A stretch of 64,000 bases of DNA from Diplonema japonicum. Taxonomy: Eukaryota; Euglenozoa; Diplonemea; Diplonemida; Diplonemidae. Shown here in pieces: positions 24,201-35,500 of this stretch (positions are counted from its first letter, which is position 1; every line of letters begins with the position of its first letter). The position numbers and the translations under genes were made by a program. The notes under the pieces are model-generated. The model had not been told where the DNA came from and did not search any database. It was given only the letters and a program-made list of their open reading frames with translations. Location: the NCBI GenBank assembly GCA_964019335.1, contig OZ025662.1, positions 682,001 through 746,000 of the forward strand. The letters run 5' to 3'.

Positions 24201-26421
24201 TACGACGAGGAGAAGGAGGAGGTATGTTACCACACGCAGTTCATGCATACAGATGCTGCGGCTGGCTAAAGAGCCGCCCTTACCAAGAGACAGGTACTCA
24301 GATGAAGATGAAGATGAATTTGAAGGGGATGACGGCGACAGCTGGTTTTGGGAAGAGGCTGCCCAGAATGTCGAGAAGCGTCCCCTTAAGCCCGTCACCA
24401 CTGCAGTGGACCAAAACATGCTAAAGGCACCTTCCATGTTTCGCAACTCAAACAGATGCGAGCTGAAAGCCTCCGACTGGGGGGGTACAGGATTCGGCTT
24501 CGAGCATTCTTGGCGGAACGAAAACACTCGCCCACTAGTCGTACGGGCAGGGTTCCTCAGAGCTGTTCATGGGTCAGGATTCAAGTGTGGTGTCTTCAAG
24601 TCGAAGAAAACGTCTAGTAATTGTGTAATAAGCAAAAAAACTTCCAAACCGCTGAGGCACGAGCTTAAACCATGGGAAAGGGAACGCGCCAGCGTACTGA
24701 AAGCTTACGACGCGCTGATGGCAGCAGCGGAAGAAAGTGCAACGCCAGAGGTTGTGCAGATTAAATACCAGTTAGCCGAGAAGAAAAGCATAGCATACAG
24801 GCTGTTTGGTCTTACTGAGAATGTGCACCCTTCGCCTGTGCGTGAACTTTGGCAGAAGGACGATACGGGTGCTGCAATGCAGGAAAAGATTGTTGAAATC
24901 CTCGAGGCTGCTGACCCCGACAGTTTGAGTTTTGAGCAGAGGTTGCTGATGTTTCCAGAGACCATTGAGGCTCTGAAGCGCAAGACGCTGCTGCAGATGA
25001 AGCCGCCGCTGTCTCCTAAGGAAAAGACTGAACTGCCGCCGCTGCCCGACGTGACCCCGTTGGGCGGCAGCAGGGGTATCATCAACATTCACATCGGGCA
25101 AGCTGGGTGTCAAATAGGCAGTGCCTGTTGGGAGCTGTTTTGCCTTGACCACGAGATAGGGATCGACGGCTACCCAGACCCAGAGGCACACGGCGGCGAT
25201 CATGACCCGAGGTACCTTTTCGATGAAAGGAAGAACGGCAAATGGCGGCCAAGGGCGGTGTTTGTGGACATGGACCCGACCGTAGTCGGCAACTCGCAAG
25301 AAGTAAGCCGCATCAACAATGTGGTGCTGAAGGAGAACAACGTCATCGGGAAACAAGAGTGCGGTGACAATTATGCCGATGGCTACTACAGCAACAAACC
25401 GATGCAGGCTGTGGCCATCGATCGGATGAGGAAGCTTTTTGAGGCGTGTGATGTGTCGCTTGGAGTGCAGATCACGCACTCCCTTGGAGGTGGGTGCGGA
25501 AGCGGCTTTGGGAGTGCCATTTTGCACGACCTGAAGGAGTACACCAGAAGGCCCATCCACTGCTACACCGTGATGCCATCACCGAAGGTGTCAAATGGCG
25601 TGACGGAGCTGTACAATTGGGTCTTGGCTGTGCCCGACATCAACGAGGTGGCATCCATGTGTGCCATGTATGACAACGAGTCTTTGTACTTCGCGACGCT
25701 CATGAACATGGGGATGAAGGATCCGAAGTTCACAGACATGAACAGGATAATAGCGCAGTCCCTGTCGTCGGTGACAGCAACCATCCGTCTGAGCTCACGA
25801 ATGTCATTACGCAGCATGGAGCACGTGGGGACGAACCTGTGTCCGTTCCCGAGGACTAATTTCATGACAACTGCCTTCGCACCATTGTTTTCGGCGACGA
25901 AGTGTGCGTTCCCAAAGTCGAGCTTCAAGGCGCTGGCAACTATGGCTTCTGCGGTGCTTCATCCTAGCGGGTCGTTAGTTTCAGTTGATCAGCGGAAGGG
26001 GAAGGCCATTGCAACCTCTTTGAACTTCCGCGGCGATGTGGAACCGAGCGATGCCCTCGCCGTGCTGACCGCCTACAGACAGAACCGCGACATCGTCCGA
26101 GTGGACTACACACCATGCGATATCAAGAGCACCATCTGCAGCAAGCTGCCCATCGTTGCCAAGGGCTCCGCCATGCAGAAGACTACACGCAACATCTCCC
26201 TGCTCATGAACACCACAGCAACAGGAGGCATGATGCAGACATCCTTCAAGCGTGCGAACCAGCTGTTCTGCAAACGTGCCTTTGTCCATTGGTACTGCCG
26301 TGTTGGAATGGAAGAAGGCGAGTTCAGCGAAAAGTTTGAAGGTGTGGCTGCCCTTATTAGGTCTTATGAAGAATTAGGCAAGGAACCAGAATATGAAGAA
26401 GAGGAAGAGGACTACTACTGA
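21233..26421 (+). CDS. ART-tubulin fusion protein 2
   Basis: Predicted 1707 aa, paralogous to its neighbours. ART core: R575 (TTYRGLK), GAYSSTSGDRG, ExE at E640/E642 (GREREWLYPPNSAF), with the same 65-residue R-to-E spacing as the other two. Introns: 23464-23497 (34 nt; restores CDPEEQVLYTAEGSG, matching paralogue 1 CLDPKLPVLKTQQGA) and 24222-24252 (31 nt). The linker is acidic (YSDEDEDEFEGDDGD). The tubulin domain (residues ~1257-1707) is the least diverged of the three: IHIGQAGCQIGSACWELF, RPRAVFVDMDPTVVG, GGGCGSGFGS, VHWYCRVGMEEGEFSE, and a tail EEEEEDYY ending in Tyr like real alpha-tubulin. The catalytic Glu position reads His with a Glu one residue before. The last exon alone looks like a tubulin gene, but the spliced frame argues for fusion. 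Confidence 0.85.
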
Positions 26422-26582
26422 CAAAACTACATCAACTGTATCATATGTGGTCGTGTTCCCTTTTACGAGGGGATGTTACTGCTTTTACATCTAATCTATT
26501 ACTTGTGAAATCTTTTTTTTTCTCTTGTTTGTGAAATCTATTATCCTTCGTTGTAGATATTTTTTTCAGTACGGTTGGGAAG
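26422..26582. promoter_or_regulatory. 161-bp spacer with pyrimidine tract and TTTTTTCAG acceptor-like site
   Basis: Two T-rich stretches, the second ending TTTTTTCAG at 26569, 13 bases before the ATG of the third ART-tubulin gene. It probably serves as 3' UTR, poly(A) region and trans-splice acceptor. Confidence 0.45.
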
Positions 26583-29500
26583 ATGACAGGCTCCAGGTTC
26601 GCTGCTTCGAAAGAGCTTCCTGTTAAAACGCCTTCAGATGCCATAGCGCAGTTGCTTGATAAGATGAGTGCTTCTGTTGGAGGCGACATGGAGACGGTGA
26701 TTGAAGTGTGTTTAGATGCTTCGTGGCGTGTTGTAGATAGAACGGACACAATCCCACATGCCGCTGTGAAGTGGTTCAAAACAATGAATGAAGACATCGC
26801 TGCTGAGGTGAGCGCCAAGTTCAGCGACGGTATTGCCAATGCGAAGGGTATTGATGCACCAGAACAGATCACGAAACTTGACTTCTACGACCCGCACTAC
26901 GAAGTCCCTGTGGGCATGGACGAGATATACTCATACCTCCAATCCTGGAAAACACCCCTTGGCGCTTCCATATGGGAGTCCACCGCCGTTGGCGACCTTC
27001 AGGCCACAGGGAGCGTCATTGCCGAACATCACCACAGCGAGCAGCCTGAGGATATCGTCCTACCTCTGTACATCTACAGCGCGTCGCAGATCGGGAGCAG
27101 AGTGATCTGGTGCGCCAACATGGATGACAGGAATTGGGAGCTTCTCGACGGGGAGCGCTTTGAGGAGGCCTTCAAGTCAGGCGACACATTTGAGCTGAAG
27201 CGTTCGATGTTCCCCGATCTCTCTGGAAACCTCATCAGGTCAGACTGCGCAATGGTCAAGGTGCCGTCACACCCCAGCGACGACGTGCAGGCATTCCAAA
27301 CGCTCACTTCGTCAGACGAGCATGTCACCATAGTGCGCTACGAGCACTCCAAAAGGGGTGATTCGCTACTGGGGCCATACAGCGACACGGTGAGCTGGCT
27401 ACCGTTTCCTAGCATTGAACATCAGTTCCAAGTGCCCCTTACTAGCATGCCGTCATCGGGTATTTTGGAATATCTCTACTCCAGAGGCGCAGAGGAAACT
27501 GTCTCCTGGCATCCCGAGTGGTCATCCAGATTTGCCCTTGGCCAGGCCATTGAGATGCTGATCAAGGTCTTGTTTGCAGTGACAGACCAGCAGACATTCG
27601 ACTTGAAAATGTACAGGCACTTCACCATACTTATAGAGAGCTTGCTGGGCACGCCGGAGGAACGCAGGAAGAGGGAAGACGACATGAAACAAGTGCTAGT
27701 GGAGATGGTGTCGGAGGGGGCGAGCGACAGCAGCAGCCTGGGCCACGCCGCGTCGGTATCGGCGATACGGCTGTTCATAGGCTCCGGGCAGTTCATCTCC
27801 GAGCTAGCATTCCCACCAGCTGTGGTGAAGAAGCTTATCAACGCAAAGCTAGGCAGCAACCCTGAGCCGTCTCCAGCACTTCTAGCACATTCGCTTGAAA
27901 TCCAAGAGCTGCGGTGGTGTGGCAAGAAATACCTCTTGTCCTTGTCGGGAGAACGTAAGTATCTCATCACCGAAAACGGCGAGCTGGCAGAGGTCTTCCG
28001 CACTAACAACCCGTTCCCCGACCAGGTATTCTGGCTCTTGAATGCTGCAATGCGACACAAGCAATTCCAGACGCCCACAAAGCTGGAAGTTTACTCGGCC
28101 CGCCATCGAGGCGACTACGTGTACTGTCCTAACACAAAGGAATGGACAATGAACGGTGTCGCGGCAGTGCACAAGGAAGGGGAGTGGAGTGTTAATGGGG
28201 ACATTCTCGAGAAGAATCAGTACTGGCTTCAGATGGGGTCTTTTATGGTGCCGCAGGTGACACCCCTGATTTATTGGCTGGACAGAGCCCTGCGTGCTAT
28301 AGACGAGAAATGCGAGAAGCCCCAGACGTACCGCGGTCTGAAGAACGTGACACTGCCAAAGGAAGTATATGACAAGGACAAGGTTGTGTTGTGGTCTGCT
28401 TACTCGTCCTCCACTTCTGACAGGGGCGTAGCGAGCTCTTTTGCTAAGGACGACGGCCAAGCTGCGATTTTCGCGCTGCACGGAAACACTTGCGTCTGCA
28501 TCTCACCGTGGTCGAGGTTCAGCAGGGAGAGGGAGCTGCTCTTCCCCCCGAACTCGACCTTCCTCATCAGCGCCTCCCTCGATGAGACGCAGCAAGAGAT
28601 CTTGGGCGTTGCTAACCTGCAGCTCTTCAGCATGAAGGAGGTCGACCGTTACGGTGCAATGGTTGTCTACCTGCGCAAGGTGGTGAATCACGTAATCAGC
28701 ACTGTGCAAGCAGCAATGGTGCCGGTGCACGTCAGGCAGCTATTCAAGATCATGAGATGCTTTGAAAAACATGATCTAGATGGTGCTTTGGAACACACGT
28801 GTGACCCAGATGAGCCTGTGCTCGGCACTCCTGAGGGCGTGGCACTGGCACGCATGCTCATAGACATCGGTGCCGACCCTGGGGTACGCACAAAGGTGGC
28901 GATGAGGTCGCAGGATGCTTCGGTGGAATCGTTGTCGCAGCTGGTGATGGCGGGGGGCTCTTGGGCGGATGCCTTTGAATGGGTGTTGATGTACGAGAAG
29001 CAGAACAGGGAGGCCATCGACAGCCTGTGTACTTTTCTTGGTGACTCTATTTTGAAGCATGAAGGATTGCTGGTATCTGAGCAGTCTGAGTTTGAGATGC
29101 TTTTAAGCGGTGTCTGGGACAGAGTCGCAACCTCTGATTCAGAGCACTTCGTGCCTCAGGTCACTGTGACGGGTCTCAAAGGGAAGGCTTCTTATCTCAA
29201 TGGGCTGTATGCGAGACTCGATGCGAATAGTGCCGCAAAGATGGGGCTGCACCCTGAGAAAACTTTCGCGAAGGTCGCCACAAGAGTAAACTCTTGGGCA
29301 CACATATCGTACAACGAGCACCACGATTGCTGGTTTTTGGATGATGCCTACATGAAAGAATGCAGGCAGACTCGAGGCGAAGCAAGCGAGGCTGTGGCAT
29401 TCATGTGGCCGCCGCCATTTCGTGCGAGGCCTGTGAATATGTGTTTGCTGGGAAAGTGGATGGATGGGTTTTGTGTGATCTTTTCTAAGCCTGCGGTGCC

Positions 29501-32500
29501 GAAGGACAAGCAGGTGGCGTGGACGGATCAGGACCTGGCCTCGTTCGAGGGGTTGGATGAAGATGTGGACAGCGGGACTGTCGAGCGGTTCAAAGCAAAT
29601 GGGCCGCAGCAGTGTAGTGAAGATTCACGTGTAAAGCTGAACAGGCACAGCGCAAAGCCTTGGTGGAATGGCGGGACAAACTTCAAAATCCAGACAACAA
29701 TCCATGAGCAGGACCTGGTGGAGCTCCGTTTGGGGAACAGCGTGCGTCGTTTGGTAAGCCATTCATACGGACGCGGCTTTGCGATGGGCATAGCACATGA
29801 TAAACGAAAGACATACGCACGCACCCCTGGCAGAGTTGAGCAGTCCGTTAACCTGAGCCGCGGGGAGCTGCCTTTCAACAAGCACTTGGCCGAAGGCTGG
29901 GAAGCTTTCCAACTGCTGCTAACCGATGAGAAGCACCGCGAGATTACAGAAAAGATCAAAAAGCGCGTATCGCTACTGGAGGGCAGAGTCCCACCAAATG
30001 ATTGTTGCAGCAACATAAAAACTTCGTTTTCGACGCCGGCTAAATACGAGCGAAGGGCGAGGCTGAGGACCGACGAAACGACGTGTCCCTCAGCCCTTGA
30101 GATCGTGGACGGGATAGGGTGCGGGTTGTACAAGATGAAGTCTGAACTGTGCTATGAAACAGAGGCAGGGTTCAAGTTTTTCAAGAAAGACGAAGAAAGC
30201 AAATGGCTGCTGAAGGTACCCGAGAGTGTTGTAGACTATCAGATGTTGCTGAATGCCACAGTCGAGGCTGTCAACGATAACGAGCTCAAGACGTACCTGG
30301 AGGAGACAGAGGCACAGAAGACTGAGGCTATTAAAGCACTTCGGTCGTGGGATGGCGACCTGTGTTGCAGTTTTTCCAGCCAACGCACCGGCTTGCTGAG
30401 CCGCAACATCGTAGAGCTCCTTGACATCTGCAGGTTGGACAACAAGGAGGATACCGACGCTGAGGACTACTCAGATGTGGTGCGAATGTTCCAAGACGAC
30501 GCAGAGGCTACCATCAAGAGTATGTGCTGTGCATGAAAGAAAAAGAGAAAATAAAAGAGTTGCTGCCGCTGTCCAGAGTAATCGAAGCAAAGGCGCACAT
30601 CCTGAAGCACCAAAAGCAGAACATGCCAGGCATAGACGACAAGTCTCTGGACTGGATTGAAGCACTGCGGGTTGTCATGAACATCGCAAGGACCACGAGC
30701 GACAAGAACGGCGAGGCTGCCGAGGTATTATGTTTGTGCTTTACCTATCACACATCAGCATGAACATGTGCGCGAATGTGACATCATTCCTGCAGATGGC
30801 ATTCTTGTAAGGAGCACGAGGCAAGTGGGTGCTGCAAACCCCACGTGCGCCATTGTCGAAGGGTGGACAGGGAGTGATTGGGCTTCCGTTGCGCCACCTG
30901 TCTCTAAGGTATCTTTATCTTTATCTATGATGCTTCCAGGTGCCGAACCTCCTGAGGGTCACAGGCGAGGCTGCCGTGGAGGGGAGCTACACAAGCTTTT
31001 ACGGCGAAGCCTGGGTGGACCACGCCACTGGCAATGTAATGGATTTGCGTCACGACTACTACGTGTTCTGCGACAAGCACGGCAGCGAGCTTCTCAGGAG
31101 CAACGTGCAAAAGTACGGCAGAGCAGCCGAGGACATCAAGTCATGGGCGGTGAAGAAAGGTGAGGAATGGGAAGAGGTGATGCACGTGGCAGTCGAGAAG
31201 CCTGTACGTGTCGTGAGCATGCATGGGACACTAGCTGCACGCGGCGGGGACATCATAACCATAGGCGTAGGGCAGGCAGGTGTGCAGATCTGCGAGTCGC
31301 TCTTGTCACTTTACAGCATCGAGCCATCAGGCGTGTCTGCGTACCACAACTGCTTGTTCAACGTGACAGAAAGCGCTGCCCTGTCACGGGCTCTGCTGAT
31401 CGACACCGATGACATGGTCCTCAACACGCTGAAAAGAAAGAGGTACAACTTCTTGTCAGACGAGAACTTCTATTCATTGAACTCACGGGACAGCGTGACG
31501 TGGGAACGAGGCAGAGGCCTGTACCGTGAAGAGGTCCTAGAGGCCGTACAGAAACACCTGGAAGCTGCTGACCGAATAGCGGCTATTCATTTTGTCCACG
31601 CAGTAAGCGGTGGCACAGGTCCTGCTTTGACAGAGAGAATCATTCAAGAGATGGGGTGCAAAAAGATAACAAAGAAGGCTTTCCCCATTTTCCCCTCACC
31701 CGTCAACGCTTCTTTAGACACACAAGTTGCACCGTACCATGCGTGTCTTTACTACGCAGGGATGTCTACCTTGTGCGACCTAATCGTCCCCTTTGACAAC
31801 GAAAGCATGCGCAGGGTCCTTATCAGCAGGACAGATGCAAGGAGGCCACTGTTCGGTGATTATAACGAGATTGTGGCGAATGTAGTGTCGGCGTGCTCCG
31901 ACAGCATGCGGCACGACGGGCCTATCTCGGTCAACCCCACAGGCATCACGCAGGGTTTGGTGCCGTACCCGCAGCTGCGTTACGCGTGGGCGGGACTTGC
32001 TCCAATGGTAGAGCATCGCGCGAACAAGCTATCGCTGAACTCGCTGGCGTTGAGTGCCTTGTCCGCACCTCTCACGGGAGCCGACTACATGAAGTCTACG
32101 ATGTCAGTGGGGCTATTCATGCGTGGCCCGAATATCGAGGCAAGCAAGGCGCACATCACGAGCTACAACCTGAATTATGTTAGAAAAGGCAGGCAGTACC
32201 TCCCTGTAGCAGACTGGTCCCCCTGCAGCAGGTTCCTTTCTGTGTGTCACGCGCAGCCGCCGAAGCCACTGCACAGCTTTACTTTGCGCGACAGAACCGT
32301 GACGACGCTGACGTCGGGACTCGGTATCACAGTGCCAATGCAACAGATCAAAAGGTCGTTCAATCTTCTGATGAACCAAAGAAGTTACCTGCACTGGATG
32401 ATCAAAGACGGGATGGAGGAGGATACACTCAAACAGGCGGGTGACAGTACTACAAGCCTCATCAAAGAGTACAAAAACGCATGCGCAGAGCCAGATTACT

Positions 32501-32505
32501 TCTGA
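26583..32505 (+). CDS. ART-tubulin fusion protein 3 (most diverged tubulin)
   Basis: Predicted 1939 aa from four exons. ART core: R584 (QTYRGLK), SAYSSSTSDRG, ExE at E649/E651 (SRERELLFPPNSTF). The middle region has the shared NGLYARLD module (about residue 870) and a long charged stretch unlike its paralogues. Introns: 30520-30557 (38 nt; acceptors at 30539 or 30545 also keep frame), 30725-30758 (34 nt) and 30909-30939 (31 nt). The tubulin domain (residues ~1520-1939) keeps ITIGVGQAGVQICESL and LVPYPQLRYAW, but the glycine loop is VSGGTGPAL and the catalytic Glu aligns with Gly, so GTP hydrolysis may be altered. It ends AEPDYF. Tandem position, same strand and shared architecture show duplication from one ancestor. 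Confidence 0.85.
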
Positions 32506-32578
32506 CTTCCGTCAGCAGCTGTAGTTTTATTTACATACATCGCACTTTCCTTCTTCTGTTCACACCCAACAGGCTACA
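32506..32578. promoter_or_regulatory. 73-bp spacer with spliced-leader acceptor-like site
   Basis: TTTCCTTCTTCTGTTCACAC followed by CCAACAG (AG at 32571-32572), six bases before the ATG at 32579. A compact pyrimidine tract plus AG between two tightly spaced genes. Confidence 0.5.
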
Positions 32579-35500
32579 ATGATCCTTGATGTTCTGGTAG
32601 CAATTTCATTGATCTCCGTCGCAGTCGCGCAGTACACCTTCGTTGCTGACCAGTGGTGCCTCACACACGATGATTGCAGGGAGTATGGCAGATTTCCTGA
32701 TTTGGGAGCGACATGCGAGCAGGGTAGGTGCTACTGTACTGACAGATATGAGTACATAGGAGAAGGCCTCTATCACTGCGCGCACAAAAACAGTACCGGG
32801 AACACGTATTCTTACATGTACAGCTGGGTGTTCCCCAACGGTGACTGCACAGCTGTGGACGCCAATGTGAGAGCGCACGTTGCCAACGTGTTCAGCATGG
32901 TATTCGGAGTGGGGCACAAGGTGTCGTTGGAATTTTATGTGTGCGCCAACGATACGACACCTGTGTTCCACACGCGTGGCACCTTTGATGCTACAGACCC
33001 CATGGGTTCCATCTCCCTCAGCGACATGGTGACGATCGCACTACGCCTCATCAGCAACAACTCCTACCTCTCGGACTTGACAACCGCACTTCAGTTCTCC
33101 TCTGCAAGCGATGTCATTGCATCCCGTGCAATAGTAGGTGCCTTGTGCACTGTTCCAAACACAGTCAAGACGGTTGAAATCTCGGGCACCTGTCACTCCA
33201 TCAAGTGCTCAAACGACTACGGCCTCTCTATTGTGAACAACCAGCAGGTCTGCGTCGGTAACGATGACTCTCTTGCAGCAACAGACATTGTTGGCATCTT
33301 GTTTGCTGGGCTCATCGGTTGTGTGATCTGCTGTGTGCTGTGCTGCTTGTGCTACACGGGGTACACGAAGAAGGACAAGGTCGTCTACTACGAAGATAAG
33401 CTTGAGAACACACCTCTGTCACGGGAGCCCATCTACGACCCCTACAACCCAAGGTCCACCACACCCATCGATGGCCCCCTAGGGTCAGCATCTCCAGGGT
33501 CGACAGTGCCCCACGGACAGGTGGCAAGACAGCATGCCATGGCTCACGGTGTCTTAGGAGCACCATACAAGTCAGGGGACCGCGCCATGCCGGGCTTTGA
33601 AAGGCCAGGCCCTGACGGAAGGTTCTTAGATGGCACATTCGCTGCTCTGGGTCCTGATGGTAGGTTTCCGGATGGCACGTATGGGTGGCCTAAGCCCGAT
33701 GGGAGGTTTCACAATGGTATCTACGCTCAGCCCAGTCCAGACGGCAGGTACCCTGATGGTTCGTTTGCAAAGCCCGGCCCCGATGGCAGATGGCCTGATG
33801 CATGCTTAGGTCCTGACGGGAGGTACCCAGATGGTTCTCAACCCGGCCCTGATGGCGTGTATCCTGACGGTACAGTCGCAAGACGTGGTCCTGATGGCAG
33901 GTATTATGACCCACGGCCATATGCTGATGGTAGAATCCCTGATGGCACCTTTCTGAAGCCAGGCCCCGATGGAAGGTACCCAGACAGCATGCTGCCGGGT
34001 CCCGGGGGAAGGTACCCTGATGGCACCATAGCCATGCGTGGCCCCGATGGCAGATATTACGACCCACGCCCGTACGGTGGCCAGCATGCTGGTCTCAATC
34101 GCACTCTGCCAGAGCTGGGCCCTGGTGGAAGATACCCCGACGGTGCTCAGCCGGGTCCAAATGGTCGGTACCCTGATGGGACGCTAGCAATGATGGGGCC
34201 AAACGGTAGGTATTACGACCCCAGACCATATGCTGATGGCACCTACCCTGATGGAACAGTGATGCCTGGGCCTGACGGGAGATACCCAGATGGCAGCTAT
34301 GCGCAGCCTGGTCCTGACGGCAGGTATCCTGATGGTACATATGCAAAGCCAGGTCCCAATGGTCGGTACCCTGATGGTTCATACGCGATAGGCCCCGATG
34401 GTCGGTACCCTGATGGCGCCCAGCCTGGTCCTGATGGAAGGTACCCCGACGGCACAATGGGCAGGCTTGGTGCTAATGGAAGGTACTTTGACCCCAGACC
34501 ATATGCTGATGGCACCTACCCTGATGGCACGATAATGCCTGGGCCTGACGGGAGATACCCAGATGGCAGCTATGCGCAACCCGGTCCCGACGGTAGGTAT
34601 CCTGATGGAACAATTGCGCTGGTGGGTGTTGACGGAAGATATCCTGATGGGACGTATGAAAAGAAATCAGGTGTCCCTTCTGGGAGTCGTGGTGTCCCTT
34701 CTGGAAGTCGTGGTGTGCCAGGCAACGACGGTGGACACCCCAGTGGTACTCGTGTTCCTGGCGGCTTTGGTTATGCAGCAGCAGTGTTAGGCCCTGATGG
34801 TAGGTACCCCGAAGGCACTGAGCCTGGTCCGGATGGCAGGTATCCGGACGGCACAGTTGCGCAGCGTGGCCCTGACGGCAAGTACTTTGACCCCCGTCCT
34901 GCTGGTGGCAGCAGAGGCCTTGGAAGCAGGCAAGGCCCCGACGGGATGGCTGCTACGAGCGGTTCACGCAACGTGCCAGGCTCACCTGAGATGTCGACGT
35001 CAGCGAAGACAAATACTTTAATGGGGGCTGGTGTAGGGGTGTTGGCGGGTGGTGCTATGGGTGGTGCGTTGATGAGTAATAAGAAAAGTGATAAAGAAAA
35101 AGACAAGCCAGAGGGGCTCATATATCCAGACGGCGACGGGCCACTAATCAAGTCGCGGGACGAGATGAGGAGCAGTACGGGCATGGCTCCAAACACCACC
35201 CCCACCAGGGAGAGGAAGTCACCCATGTCCAACCCTTCTAACACCTTCCCAGGCAGCCAGCGCCCATCGGCCAGGTCAATCGAGCCGTTGGACTCGAACG
35301 ATGACTTGCCGCGCTTTGGCAGCGATCCCTCTCCTCCATACCCAGTAGGCTCTAGTGGTAATAATGACCAGGGTGTGGATTTCGCAGCTATGCTTGCAGG
35401 GGCAGGAGTGGGCATGGCTGCGGGAGGTATTGTAGGGGCGGCTGCTGCTGGGGCAGCTGAAAAAGGGAGCTCACGAAGAGGCTCGGATGCAGACAGAAAA

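Noticed and set aside
24253-26421. Stand-alone tubulin gene downstream of ART gene 2
   Set aside because: The 31-nt intron at 24222-24252 keeps the frame, and there is no intergenic sequence or pyrimidine tract between the ART-containing exon and the tubulin exon; kept as the main alternative for testing.
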